A stretch of DNA of 64,000 nt from Nostoc desertorum CM1-VF14 (GCA_019359245.1 JAHHHR010000028.1:1-64000); one strand, 5' to 3'; positions 36,870 to 46,073 are shown, counted from the stretch's first letter. Made by a program: numbers and translations. The notes: generated by a model not told the origin, from the sequence alone.

Positions 36870-37013
36870 CTAGTGAGAAAACCGTTCCACAATATCCTTT
36901 ACTGTCTTATAACTTAGATGAAACTGCTGGGCAATCTGGCGACTAGAATACCCCTCCCTAAACATCGTTAAGACTTGAAAGGCATACTTATCTAATTGTT
37001 TTAAATCATCCAT
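36870..37013 (-). CDS. small helix-turn-helix protein
   Basis: A 47-residue protein, MDDLKQLDKYAFQVLTMFRE followed by GYSSRQIAQQFHLSYKTVKDIVERFSH. The second half is a clear HTH of the resolvase/sigma-region-4/LuxR style (SSRQIAQQFHLSYKTVKDIV). The ATG at 37013 was preferred to 37073 because the conserved helix pattern begins there and the extra 20 residues look like translated spacer. A possible AAAGG lies about 12 bases upstream. The target is unknown. Confidence 0.6.
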   Translation of the reverse strand: MDDLKQLDKYAFQVLTMFREGYSSRQIAQQFHLSYKTVKDIVERFSH

Positions 37014-37326
37014 ACAATTTCTAGACCTTTTGTATAGGGTTGGGTAAAAATCCGTATTATGTCGATGGAGCAATTATTGTATAACAAGCTCCTTCAGTAA
37101 TTCTTCCTAATTCTTTTGAGCTATGAAAAACCCTCTAGTCTGTAAATAAACTAGAGAATAGGCTGTGCTTAATGTTGTCTAAAAAAAATTACTCTTTTTA
37201 CGAAATTTGTTCTTCCATCTGGTGAACAAATTAAGGCAGATAAAGTATAGTTCAATGTTAAGTTCGCTAGCAATAAGGGATACAAAGCAATAGTGCCAGG
37301 ATTACAGCATAGTTGTTGAAATAACC
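37014..37326. other. AT-rich intergenic region
   Basis: About 310 bases; a few AT-rich words and no convincing gene or repeat. It may contain the promoter of the small HTH gene. Confidence 0.4.
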
Positions 37327-37536
37327 TCATGGCAAATCTTGCAACGGATTTTCATAATATTGTACGGAATCGTACTGACTGACAGCGACTGAGGGCTTTA
37401 GTCTGTAAAGATACTTAAATAGAGGCAATCCCGAAGTTATAAAAAATTTGGGAACAAATTCATGGATGGCAATATCTCTTAACTTCTCGTTACTGGCTAA
37501 AACCCAGTAATGAATAATTTGTGGGATAAAACCCAT
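37327..37536 (-). CDS. hypothetical small protein (uncertain)
   Basis: A 69-residue open frame beginning MGFIPQIIHYWVLASNEKLR, with balanced composition and no repeat content. It lies back to back with the PAS gene, 46 bases apart. No family is recognised and no Shine-Dalgarno sequence precedes the ATG. It may be a chance frame. Confidence 0.25.
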   Translation of the reverse strand: MGFIPQIIHYWVLASNEKLRDIAIHEFVPKFFITSGLPLFKYLYRLKPSVAVSQYDSVQYYENPLQDLP

Positions 37537-37582
37537 TAGGAATTGGTTAACAGTCTCTTTTTATTCAGGGATTGAAACTTAA

Positions 37583-38230
37583 ATGTCACCTGAATTGAAA
37601 ATGAATCTAAATATATTTATCCAGCAGTTACAGTTATTGCAAGGGTGTTTAAACTTGTACCAAGATGCGAACACCACAGTAGAGCCAGAAGCCGATTTGC
37701 TGGAAGCAGACTTAAAAGAACTTGATACTGCTTCAAAAACATTAGAGATAGTTACAGAGAAGCTGTTCGAGCAAACTCAAAAATTGGGAAATGTACAAGC
37801 ACGACTTAGAGAGGAATGCAAGCGCTACCAAGACCTGTTGGAGTTCATACCAAATGCTTACTTTGTGAGTGACACACAAGGGAAAATTCTGTCAGCTAAT
37901 CTTGCCACTGCCACACTGTTCAATCTTCAACAGCGATTTTTGCTAAACAAACCGTTAGTCTGTTTCATTGCAGTAGAAGAACGTCAGGCATTTCGTTGCC
38001 AACTAAACCAGATGTATGAGTCTGAGTGTGACTATGTACAAGAGTGGATATTATGTATACAGCCCCGTTACTGTGAGCCTTTTGAGGTTGCTATAACTGT
38101 AGCTCCTATGCGCGACGTTAAAGGCAAGTTAACAGGCTTGCGCTGGATGGTGCGTGACATCACTCACGTTTGGCAACAGCCTCAATTAACACTCTTAAGG
38201 TCAGAAGAACTTTATCCGTTATCTCTTTAG
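37583..38230 (+). CDS. coiled-coil PAS-domain protein
   Basis: A 215-residue cytosolic protein. Residues 1-90 are helical with heptad character (LKELDTASKTLEIVTEKLFEQTQKLGNVQARLREE); residues about 85-200 form one PAS/PAC domain (YQDLLEFIPNAYFVSDTQGKILSANLATATLFN, ending GLRWMVRDIT). There is no kinase, cyclase or regulator domain, so it likely acts by interaction. Its 3' end overlaps the convergent Crp-family gene by 4 bases. Whether the two are functionally paired is unknown, but the overlap means transcripts from each strand are antisense to the other. Confidence 0.8.
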   Translation: MSPELKMNLNIFIQQLQLLQGCLNLYQDANTTVEPEADLLEADLKELDTASKTLEIVTEKLFEQTQKLGNVQARLREECKRYQDLLEFIPNAYFVSDTQGKILSANLATATLFNLQQRFLLNKPLVCFIAVEERQAFRCQLNQMYESECDYVQEWILCIQPRYCEPFEVAITVAPMRDVKGKLTGLRWMVRDITHVWQQPQLTLLRSEELYPLSL

Positions 38231-38931
38231 GTTAGGTTAAAACTTAGCAGGCGATTGTATTCCTCTTTGATTACCCCATAACATTCGCAGGAAGCCTCTT
38301 CTAGTCCCTGCCGATTAATGGTTTTGATTTTCTTTCGGCTGCATTCGATAAGACCTTTCTTTTCTAGAATATGGGCGGTTTCGGTGATCCCAGAGCGGCG
38401 CACGCCCAGCATATGGGAGAGGAACTCATGAGACAGGATGAGTTCATCCGAGTAGAGACGGTCACTCGACTCAAGCAACCAACGGGCCATGCGTTTTTCT
38501 ATCGTATGAGTGCGGTTGCAGGCAACATTTTGCGAGATTTGTGCTATGTAAGCCTGTGTGTATTTAAGCATTACGTCCCGCAGCGACTTATTGGTGTCGA
38601 ACTCATGGAGCAACAGATGTGCTTTCATTTTCACCGCCTTGCCAGGAACCTGAACGATGTACTGGGTCTGCGTCGTCTCCTGACCGCCCATGAAGGCGTT
38701 GATCCCTACCATCTCGCGGCTTCCGACCACTCCGGCTTCAACGGTGCTACCGTCCATCATTGTGATGGTGACTGAGATTAAGCAGGTAAGGGGGAAGTAG
38801 ACTTCTTCGATGAGTTCGCCGGGTCTGTTGAGTATTTCGCCGTATGAAAGCTCTACCTGTTCCATTTTGTTTTCTATCCGCTTGTACAGCTCGCGTGGCA
38901 AAGCGGTGAGCAGAAGGTTCTCATTAGTCAT
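38227..38931 (-). CDS. Crp/Fnr-family transcriptional regulator
   Basis: A 234-residue regulator with an N-terminal cyclic-nucleotide-binding-like beta barrel (YFPLTCLISVTITMMDGSTVEAGVVGSREMVGINAFMGG) and a C-terminal winged helix (LILSHEFLSHMLGVRRSGITETAHILEKKGLIE). The canonical cAMP-binding RxS segment of CRP is not evident, so the ligand is unclear. CNAERTHTIEKRMARWLL-like residues join the two domains, as in this Crp subgroup. ATG at 38931. It is convergent with the PAS gene and faces the repeat-rich gap at 38.9-39.5 kb. Confidence 0.88.
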   Translation of the reverse strand: MTNENLLLTALPRELYKRIENKMEQVELSYGEILNRPGELIEEVYFPLTCLISVTITMMDGSTVEAGVVGSREMVGINAFMGGQETTQTQYIVQVPGKAVKMKAHLLLHEFDTNKSLRDVMLKYTQAYIAQISQNVACNRTHTIEKRMARWLLESSDRLYSDELILSHEFLSHMLGVRRSGITETAHILEKKGLIECSRKKIKTINRQGLEEASCECYGVIKEEYNRLLSFNLT

Positions 38932-39301
38932 CTTTTTGTTAAAGCTTGTTTATTAATTATTGTTAAACTATGAGATCTAAAAGCCTATAAGCATAACTGC
39001 CGTAGATTCGCCGATTTTGAAAAGATATTGGACGAATAGCAGTTTTTTAATAATTATTTGATACTAATTATTACAGCATTTTCACGTAAAGCAAGCTTTT
39101 GCAAACCATACTAACCGTACTATTATGAAGTAAGGGTATCATTTCCCTATCATATACTATCCCCGGATTCTCACTTGTAATAAATCCTGGGCAAATATTT
39201 CAGGATTGAGTCATATGATGTTCGCTTTATTACTTAGTTTAAACCCGGAGAACTTCACCCTGTCAAAGCTGTGCTTTGTCTTCCCTTCCTACAGATGGGG
39301 C

Positions 39302-39424
39302 GTGTATACACAAGTCTTTCTGAAGGCAATTTACGGTTAAGTCTCAGAGCCACTGAGACACCTCACCCTGGTTTTACTACATAAAATCGATCCCTCTCCT
39401 TAATAACTACGGTGTACACACAAG
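39302..39424. repeat. MITE-like unit bounded by GTGTAYACACAAG words, left copy
   Basis: Begins GTGTATACACAAG (39302-39314), contains CCTCACCCTG (39361-39370), and ends CCTTAATAACTACGGTGTAC with ACACAAG following (to 39424). A related unit in opposite orientation lies at 41468-41564, on the other side of the IS element. The 14-mer TTCCTACAGATGGG is found next to both (39286-39299, 41568-41581). Confidence 0.65.
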
Positions 39425-39475
39425 CCTTTAAGAGTTGCCCCATAAGCTTTTGATCCCCCCAACCCCCCTTAAAAA

Positions 39476-41164
39476 GCTATGCATTATAAACATCTTTCTT
39501 AATACAAGGATTGACAAAAGTTAGGAGTTATGCAGTGGAGAATGGAGGAAAAAATCACTAGTGACTAGAGGAAATGGCGATGAGAATTAACACAGTCAAA
39601 AAAAGTATGACTGTCTCATGGCTATGTTGGCTCAAAAAACTAAAAGCTCGGAAGTCCAAGAGTCAAAACCCTGAAAAACTGACGAGAAAATGGGGAAATA
39701 ATTAACTATTGAGAGGCTGAAAAGCCAGCCAGCCGACAACAATATCATGTAATCGACTCAATCCACGCCAGAGAACTTTCACCCCAGGAGAGCCATCGCC
39801 TTTACGACCTAAAAACCCGCCCAGTCGAGCAATCCAATTGACAGCTTGGGTCAAAGTCGGTGGTGTAGGATAAGGATAAGGTTGATGATGTATGGTGGTA
39901 TACAAGGCTTGCCACTCATGAGGTGCTAAAACCTGTTCACAACTAGAGTCGGGAGAACAACGAGCCAAGTAAGTTAACCACAGCAAACGCCAAGCAACTA
40001 TGCTATATGTAGCCAAAGCCATCTCTAATCTTTGCGCCGTTTCTAGTTGTAACTTCTCAATCCCACAACCACTTTTTAAAACATAGTGATAACGTTCAAT
40101 CAACCAACGATAACTGTACCATTGCACATACTGCAATACATCTTCCAGACCGCTAATTTCTAAGGTAGTCAGCAGTAACCAACAAATCGGCTCAATCTGT
40201 GGTGGAGGAGCAACTTCTGTGACTAAAATTGCCTGTAATGTTATCGGAGTTAGAAGTTCTGTTTTGGCGCGATTTTGCGGTGGTGCAATGGTAATGGTGC
40301 GATAACGAAGAGTCAGGGTAGCAGTTCTTGGCGGTCGAGTGGGATTGCGTTTCACCGTAAGCGTTATTGTGCCGAGTGAGTCAACAGATTCTAACTTTTC
40401 CCATAAATGCTGCTCACAGTCAGCCAAACAGCGATTCTGAGTAGCTCGAATCAGAAAATCTGATCCTTGACGACGAGAATAAGCAAATAAGTCATAAATA
40501 TCAGCTTCTCGGTCGGCAATAGTTACTACCTGTACTGATTCCGGGATAATTGACTCAGTTGTGTTCAAGGCATCCAGCCATCTAATACTTTCTTTTTGAG
40601 AGGTCGATTTTTGTTTTCTGTCTTCGGCTTTTCCTAGTTCTTCTTCCTTCCTTGACCACACTTGCTGCCCAATGATGCCTAATGGTATTCCCTGTGGAGA
40701 GGTTGTGAAGACTGAGTGGACTTTTAATCCTTTAGCATATTTACTGTCCAGATATCCTGTTTTCGATAGTGCTTTGTGGCTTGTGTAGTTCAGTTCGGTT
40801 GTATCTTGAATTGCCAACACCACCGGATGCTTGGCAATTCGCTCTACTGTCGCATCAATATGTCCTTGTCTAATCATCGATGGTTTGATGTATGGTGAAT
40901 CCCAGAAGTCATAGGTGGCTTTAGTTTCTGCCCATGTCCCACTGGCTTGTGGAATACTCGCCTCTGGTTTAGCACTTAAATTTTCAACTATTTTGATCAA
41001 CCGTCTGGTTCTTCTTGCATCACCTAATTCCGTTCTTTCTAGTTCTTGTGTGATCCATTGTTCCATTGTTAACTTTGGTATGCTTCTGGTTCTTTGTATA
41101 GACAATACACAACTTCTCTCTTTTGTCTATCGTTCTGTTAAGAAAGATGTTTATAATGCATAGC
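39476..41164 (-). mobile_element. complete IS4-family insertion sequence
   Basis: A 1689-bp IS. The 27-bp terminal inverted repeats are perfect: left 39476-39502, beginning GCTATGCATTATAAACATCT; right 41138-41164, its reverse complement. The 7-bp direct repeat TTAAAAA lies on each side (39469-39475 and 41165-41171), which is the likely target duplication. The target was itself a Nostoc CCCCCTTAAAAAGG-type palindromic repeat. One transposase gene fills the element on the minus strand; 199 bases at the left end are non-coding. Matching ends and an intact gene suggest recent activity. Confidence 0.92.
39702..41105 (-). CDS. IS4-family transposase
   Basis: A 467-residue DDE transposase. The N-terminal part (ELERTELGDARRTRRLIKIVENLSAKPEASIPQASGTWAETKATYDFWDS) matches the Tn5-type DNA-binding domain. 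The catalytic residues read as Asp101 (AIQDTTEL), Asp198 (TIADREAD) and Glu337, the last inside the IS4 YREK signature, Tyr330-x2-Arg333-x3-Glu337-x6-Lys344 (YSYRWLIERYHYVLK). The frame is uninterrupted and lies between matching terminal repeats, so the protein is probably functional. Confidence 0.95.
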   Translation of the reverse strand: MSIQRTRSIPKLTMEQWITQELERTELGDARRTRRLIKIVENLSAKPEASIPQASGTWAETKATYDFWDSPYIKPSMIRQGHIDATVERIAKHPVVLAIQDTTELNYTSHKALSKTGYLDSKYAKGLKVHSVFTTSPQGIPLGIIGQQVWSRKEEELGKAEDRKQKSTSQKESIRWLDALNTTESIIPESVQVVTIADREADIYDLFAYSRRQGSDFLIRATQNRCLADCEQHLWEKLESVDSLGTITLTVKRNPTRPPRTATLTLRYRTITIAPPQNRAKTELLTPITLQAILVTEVAPPPQIEPICWLLLTTLEISGLEDVLQYVQWYSYRWLIERYHYVLKSGCGIEKLQLETAQRLEMALATYSIVAWRLLWLTYLARCSPDSSCEQVLAPHEWQALYTTIHHQPYPYPTPPTLTQAVNWIARLGGFLGRKGDGSPGVKVLWRGLSRLHDIVVGWLAFQPLNS

Positions 41165-41406
41165 TTAAAAAGGTAGGGCTGATTCATTCCATTTCAAACA
41201 GGATTTGTCAAGATGGTTAGCGAGAAAATTGTAAGTAAGCGTGACGAAGAGATGAACATTTAAGCACTGAAATATCAGTAAAATAGTTGGTTTCATCGGC
41301 ACGCTGGTAACAAAATAACTAATTTTTAATCGCTAGAACCCTTGATTTTTAAAGCTCTTTCGGGAATGAAACAGCCCTGCCTTAAAAAGGGGGGCAAAAA
41401 CCTCTC

Positions 41407-41444
41407 AAAGTCCTCCTTAAAAAGGAGGATTTAGGAGGATCTAC
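41407..41444. repeat. dispersed palindromic repeat (CTCCTT-AAA-AAGGAG)
   Basis: A 38-bp unit whose reverse complement recurs with a few changes at 57662-57699. Both contain GATCCTCCTAAATC in the reverse orientation and a CTCC..GGAG or similar stem. Confidence 0.7.
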
Positions 41445-41467
41445 TACATTTTGATTTTGTAGAGGGA

Positions 41468-41564
41468 TGTGTGTACACCGTACTTAATAAGGAAAAGGAT
41501 GTCCGATAGGACAGGGTGAGGTTTTGGAGGACTTTTGGGTAATCGGATAACTTGTGTGTACACC
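41468..41564. repeat. MITE-like unit, right copy (inverted)
   Basis: Begins TGTGTGTACACCG, contains CAGGGTGAGG (41513-41522) and ends CTTGTGTGTACACC (41551-41564). Reverse-complemented, it aligns in order with the unit at 39302-39424. An internal TGTCCGATAGGACA hairpin is at 41500-41513. Confidence 0.6.
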
Positions 41565-41659
41565 TAGTTCCTACAGATGGGTATAGGTAATTTGGCGGAC
41601 TGATATCTATCAAGGTGATATTTGAACTTCAGACCGAACAAGCACTGGGACATAGCCAA

Positions 41660-42277
41660 TCAATTGGCGCAATTAGCAATTAAGTGTATCAAGGCATCAA
41701 TCAAGCGATCGCTTTCCATTGGTAAAATATCTTTGCCATGCATAATCTCCTGAGCAATCACTAAATGCACTATTGACCCCATCAAAATCCATACCATTGC
41801 TTGTGGATCAGGAATATTAAGTTCAGGGCGAGAAACTAAGTATTGAGTGATAATCTCGCTCCCCGGTTTAGCAATACAACTCAGGAAAAGTTGAGATAAT
41901 TCAGGAAAACGAGCAGACTCCCCAATCAGCACTCGCTGAAATCCCTGAAATTCTTTGTCGTTGAGCATCTGTGTTAATGCTTTTGTTAACAACTGCCGCA
42001 GGACGATATGGGGTTCTCCCTCAAGAGGTTCTGTGCCAAAAACTGATTCAAACCGCTTTCGTGCCAATTGCTCTACCAATGCTTTAAAAAGTCCTTCTTT
42101 ATCTTGAAAGTGGCTGTAAACTGTCGCTTTAGAAACACTTGCTGCTACCGCTACCCTATCCATGCTTGCGCCAGCATAGCCATGTGCTAAAAACTCTTGC
42201 ATTGCCCCTTGCAAAATCTTTTCGACTTTATCGCTTGAACTCTCCCGCTCAACTTCGTTAATTCTTATGCGGGTCAT
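41660..42277 (-). CDS. TetR/AcrR-family repressor
   Basis: A 205-residue regulator with the N-terminal TetR HTH (AMQEFLAHGYAGASMDRVAVAASVSKATVYSHFQDKEGLFKALV, about 25-70) and a helical C-terminal ligand domain. It is divergent from devBCA with 411 bases between. Two 21-bp palindromes at the devB end of that gap are likely its operators, so it probably represses the exporter and is released by a substrate. The ATG at 42277 (MTRIRINEVERESSSDKVEKIL) gives a short tail before the HTH, which is normal for the family. Confidence 0.9.
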   Translation of the reverse strand: MTRIRINEVERESSSDKVEKILQGAMQEFLAHGYAGASMDRVAVAASVSKATVYSHFQDKEGLFKALVEQLARKRFESVFGTEPLEGEPHIVLRQLLTKALTQMLNDKEFQGFQRVLIGESARFPELSQLFLSCIAKPGSEIITQYLVSRPELNIPDPQAMVWILMGSIVHLVIAQEIMHGKDILPMESDRLIDALIHLIANCAN

Positions 42278-42613
42278 TTTTTTATTATCCTGTGCTGTAA
42301 GATCATCTTAAAAAGAATTCAAATTAAAAATACTTTCTCCTTTGTAATCAATCTCAATAAGAGAATTGGTATTATAGCAGTCCTAAATCATTTGTAAGAA
42401 TAAATTAACCGCAGAGGTGCAGAGAAGCCAGAGAGAGGAATCGGAGATTTTTACGGCTTATTTAAAATTGCTATAAAATAAATTATCCAATTTCTGAACT
42501 TCACTACGGCTTTCCCGCCCCCTACTCTTAAAGCGATAGGATATTTTTTATTTGGAAGCCCCTAATTTGCAATTAGGACAAATTAATGACAATTTGAACT
42601 ACGCGATATTGAC

Positions 42614-42634
42614 TAAACTACTCCGTTTAGTTTA
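42614..42634 (+). promoter_or_regulatory. candidate TetR operator 1
   Basis: A 21-bp imperfect palindrome: left arm TAAACTACTC, centre C, right arm GTTTAGTTTA, matching at 7 of 10 arm positions. It shares the half-site GTTTAGTTT with the second site, whose centre is 28 bases away. Confidence 0.6.
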
Positions 42635-42641
42635 GCATATT

Positions 42642-42662
42642 AAAACTAGACGGTTTAGTTTT
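42642..42662 (+). promoter_or_regulatory. candidate TetR operator 2
   Basis: A 21-bp palindrome: AAAACTAGAC, centre G, GTTTAGTTTT, with 9 of 10 arm positions matching. It ends 26 bases before the devB start codon, where a repressor would block transcription or initiation. Confidence 0.7.
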
Positions 42663-42688
42663 ATTGTCCGCTAGTTAAGGTGGGTGCT

Positions 42689-43996
42689 ATGGAGCAAAAC
42701 TTAAAGCTAGATGAATCGCGTCCTTCCCAAAATATCTTTAAATTGCCTGTTTTGTTAGCAATGCTAGCATCTTTTATAATGGGTGCATTAAGTGTTTATA
42801 CGATACAAAAGTTTCAGGGTGCAGCTAATAAGTCGCAAGAAGCATCAGCATCACCCAAGCCAGTGGTAAAAACAGTAACAGCATTGGGGCGGTTGGAACC
42901 AAATGGCGAGGTAATAAAACTTTCTGCACCTACCTCGAATGAAGGGAATCGTGTTCAACAACTGTTGGTTAAGGAGGGGGATAAAGTAAGAGCTGGGCAG
43001 GTAATTGCGGTTATGGACAGTCGCGATCGCTTACAAGGAAGTTTGCGTGAAGCACAAAAACAAGTCCAAGTAGCAAAACTCCGTCTTGCCCAAGTAAAAG
43101 CGGGAGCAAAACAGGGAGAAATTGGGGCACGGCAAGCCACTGTGAGCCGTCTGCAAGCTGAATTAGAAGGAAATGTTAAAACTCAGCAAGCCACAATTAA
43201 TCGCCTAGAAGCGGAACTAGAAGGTCAAAAGCAGCAGTTAAACGCAACAGTGGCTCGTTTAGAAGCCGAGAAAGCTAATGCCCAAGCTGATGCCCAACGC
43301 TACGAAACTTTATACCAACAAGGAGCAATTTCTAGCCAGGAAGTTGATAGGAGACGCTTGAGTGCAGAAACTTCCACTCAGCAGTTGTTGGAAAGTCAAG
43401 CTACCCAGAGAACAACTATCGCCACCCTAGAACAGCAAATTAATGAGGCAAAAGCCAACCGGAATAAAACTCTAGCCACTCTTCAAGAGCAAATTAATGA
43501 GGCAAAAGCCACACTGAACCAAACTGCTGAAGTGCGTCCAACAGATATAGCAACCGCACAAGCAGAAATAGACAGCGCTCAAGCTACTGCCGAGAAAATT
43601 AAAGCAGAACTGGCACAGGCATACGTTATAGCTCCTAAAGCTGGTCGAATTTTGGAGATTAATACGCGATCGGGAGAAACTGTTAGTAATAACGGAATTG
43701 TGGATTTAGGTCAAACCGAACAAATGTATACGGTAGCAGAAGTCTACCAAAGTGATATCAATAAAGTGCGTCCGGGGCAACGAGTGCGGATCAGTAGCGA
43801 TTCTCTACCTAATGAATTACTGGGAAGAGTAGATAGGGTTGGTATGCAGATAAAGCGACAGAATGTCATCAATGCCGACCCCTCTAGTAATATAGATGCC
43901 AGAGTTGTGGAAGTGCATGTCCAACTGAATCGGCTATCTAGTTTAGAAGCTAGTAGCTTAACTAATCTGCAAGTCAAGGCGGTGATTGAACTGTGA
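42689..43996 (+). CDS. devB: DevB-like membrane fusion protein
   Basis: A 435-residue HlyD-type adaptor of a DevBCA exporter. It has one N-terminal membrane helix (about 18-38), a lipoyl-like half near 70-110 (RLEPNGEVIKLSAPTSNEGNRVQQLLVKEGDKVRAGQVIAVMDSRDRL), a long coiled coil (about 115-300, many Gln/Glu/Ala heptads with repeated LEQQINEAKAN-like words) and a C-terminal beta-barrel. DevBCA pumps work with TolC; in Anabaena one exports heterocyst glycolipids, but several paralogues exist and this one may serve another substrate. ATG at 42689 has AAGGTGG nearby; the GTG at 42680 is less likely. Confidence 0.85.
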   Translation: MEQNLKLDESRPSQNIFKLPVLLAMLASFIMGALSVYTIQKFQGAANKSQEASASPKPVVKTVTALGRLEPNGEVIKLSAPTSNEGNRVQQLLVKEGDKVRAGQVIAVMDSRDRLQGSLREAQKQVQVAKLRLAQVKAGAKQGEIGARQATVSRLQAELEGNVKTQQATINRLEAELEGQKQQLNATVARLEAEKANAQADAQRYETLYQQGAISSQEVDRRRLSAETSTQQLLESQATQRTTIATLEQQINEAKANRNKTLATLQEQINEAKATLNQTAEVRPTDIATAQAEIDSAQATAEKIKAELAQAYVIAPKAGRILEINTRSGETVSNNGIVDLGQTEQMYTVAEVYQSDINKVRPGQRVRISSDSLPNELLGRVDRVGMQIKRQNVINADPSSNIDARVVEVHVQLNRLSSLEASSLTNLQVKAVIEL

Positions 43997-45168
43997 TTGG
44001 ATTTATCCAGCAACTACGGCGGCGAACGCCTTTAGGATGGCTGCAATTAAGTCATGAAAAAGGGCGTTTTTTGGTGGCATTGTCAGGCATTGCCTTTGCC
44101 GATGTTCTCATGTTCATGCAGCTAGGGTTTCAGAATGCTCTGTTTGACAGTAACACCAGGCTACATGCGAGTATGCAGGGAGACATCATGTTAGTTAGTC
44201 CCCAAGCTCGTAACCTGGCAAATATGTCTACATTTCCTCGACGGCGACTGTACCAGGCAATGGATATGCCGGGAGTGAAATCGGCTGAACCAATGTATCT
44301 CAACTTTATCGATTGGAAAAATCCCCAAACGCGGCAAGAAACGGCGGTACTAGTTATAGGGTTCAATCCTGACAAGCAACTTTTTGACTTACCGGAAGTT
44401 AATCGCAACTTGGACGTGATTAAGTTACCAGATACCGTTTTATTCGACAGCGCTTCCAGAGGAAATTATACAGAGGCGATCGCTCAAATTGAACAGGGTA
44501 AAACCGTCACAACCGAAATACAACGGCGCACAATTAATATTAATGGCTTATTTAAGGTTGGAGCTTCTTTTATTGCAGATGGAAGCTTGATTACCAGCGA
44601 TCAGAACTTTTTGCGATTATTTCCCAGACAAGACGCAAGCAGTATAAGTTTGGGTTTGATTCAGCTCGAGCCAGGAAATGATCCAGAGCAAGTGGCAAAA
44701 AACTTGAAATCTTATTTAGGTAATGATGTCAAAGTTCTTACCCACGATGAATTTATCGCCTTTGAAAGAAAGTATTGGCAAGAAAACACCGCCATCGGAT
44801 TTATTTTCAGCTTGGGTGTAACGATGGGGTTTTTGGTAGGGGTAATTATTGTCTATCAAGTTCTTTCTACTGATGTGAATGCCCATATCAAAGAATATGC
44901 CACCTTCAAAGCAATGGGTTATAACAATTTTTATCTACTAAGTGTAGTGTTTGAAGAAGCAATAATTTTAGCAGTATTGGGCTTTATTCCAGGAGCAATT
45001 GTACCCTTGGGACTCTACCATCTGACTCGTAATGCTACGAATTTACCCGTATATATGACCTTAGCACGAGCCTTGACAGTGTTAGTGCTGACTATGATTA
45101 TGTGTATAATTTCTGGTGCGATCGCTACTCGTAAATTACAGTCTGCTGACCCGGCGGATATGTTTTAA
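43993..45168 (+). CDS. devC: DevC-like ABC exporter permease
   Basis: A 391-residue FtsX/MacB-type permease: one N-terminal membrane helix (about 27-50), a large periplasmic domain (about 50-260), then three C-terminal helices (FIFSLGVTMGFLVGVIIVYQVL, LLSVVFEEAIILAVLGFIPGAIV and VLVLTMIMCIISGAIATRKLQ). It ends with LQSADPADMF, typical of DevC. Its GTG start at 43993 overlaps the devB stop by 4 bases (GTGA), implying translational coupling. Confidence 0.92.
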   Translation: MIGFIQQLRRRTPLGWLQLSHEKGRFLVALSGIAFADVLMFMQLGFQNALFDSNTRLHASMQGDIMLVSPQARNLANMSTFPRRRLYQAMDMPGVKSAEPMYLNFIDWKNPQTRQETAVLVIGFNPDKQLFDLPEVNRNLDVIKLPDTVLFDSASRGNYTEAIAQIEQGKTVTTEIQRRTININGLFKVGASFIADGSLITSDQNFLRLFPRQDASSISLGLIQLEPGNDPEQVAKNLKSYLGNDVKVLTHDEFIAFERKYWQENTAIGFIFSLGVTMGFLVGVIIVYQVLSTDVNAHIKEYATFKAMGYNNFYLLSVVFEEAIILAVLGFIPGAIVPLGLYHLTRNATNLPVYMTLARALTVLVLTMIMCIISGAIATRKLQSADPADMF

Positions 45169-45236
45169 AAATTGTCATTTGTCATTAGTCATTTGTAAAG
45201 GATAAATGACAATCATCACGAGTAATAGAGCTATTT

Positions 45237-45941
45237 ATGATTAGTCAACCTGTAATCTCTGTTAAAAATCTTGACCACTACTTCGGTCATGGTCAACTTC
45301 GCAAGCAAGTTCTTTTTGATATTAATCTGGATATTAACGCTGGGGAAATTATTATCATGACCGGGCCTTCTGGTTCTGGTAAAACTACACTTCTCACCTT
45401 AGTAGGCGGCTTGCGTTCTGCCCAATCTGGCAGTTTGCAGGTTTTGGAACAAGAACTTTGTGGCGCTAACGCAGCACGACTCACCCAAGCGCGACGTAGT
45501 AATGGCTATATTTTCCAAGCGCACAATCTGCACGGTAGCCTGACTGCGCTGCAAAACGTCAGAATGGGCTTGGAATTGCACAAAAATATTTCGCAGCCAG
45601 AAATGAAAACTCGGTCAGCCCAAATGTTGGAGGAGGTAGGATTAGGAGAGCGCCTCAATTATTATCCTGATGACTTATCAGGGGGACAAAAACAAAGAGT
45701 AGCGATCGCTCGTGCGTTGGTCGGTCGTCCTAAAATTGTCTTAGCGGATGAACCTACCGCCGCCCTTGACAGTAAATCGGGACGAGATGTGGTCAACCTC
45801 ATGCAAAAACTAGCTAAAGAGCAGGATTGTACCATTCTCTTGGTGACTCATGACAATCGCATTCTCGATATTGCCGATCGCATCGTTTACATGGAAGATG
45901 GCAAGTTAGTAAATGACGGTGCTGTTGTTGCAGCCAGTTAG
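45237..45941 (+). CDS. devA: DevA-like ABC exporter ATPase
   Basis: A 234-residue ATPase of the LolD/MacB type: Walker A GPSGSGKT (43-50), Q-loop IFQAHNLHGSL, signature LSGGQKQRVAIARAL, Walker B IVLADEPTAALD, H-loop LVTHDNR. It energises the DevBC exporter. It is 68 bases after devC; the gap contains TGTCATTTGTCATTAGTCAT-type short repeats. The CDS starts at ATG 45237; a Shine-Dalgarno sequence is not obvious. Confidence 0.93.
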   Translation: MISQPVISVKNLDHYFGHGQLRKQVLFDINLDINAGEIIIMTGPSGSGKTTLLTLVGGLRSAQSGSLQVLEQELCGANAARLTQARRSNGYIFQAHNLHGSLTALQNVRMGLELHKNISQPEMKTRSAQMLEEVGLGERLNYYPDDLSGGQKQRVAIARALVGRPKIVLADEPTAALDSKSGRDVVNLMQKLAKEQDCTILLVTHDNRILDIADRIVYMEDGKLVNDGAVVAAS

Positions 45942-46073
45942 GCTCGTTCTCTCCAAACGCCAGCGAGAAAGTCTTATTCACTATTTTGATCATAAATCGT
46001 CTCTGTGGTTTCACTAATGCCAATCTACCCACGCATCTGCTAGAGATTTGAAAGGTTTACTGTTATATAAGAA

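Noticed and set aside
41660..45941. devBCA as certain heterocyst glycolipid exporter
   Set aside because: Several DevBCA paralogues exist and a TetR gene controls this one; substrate cannot be read from sequence.
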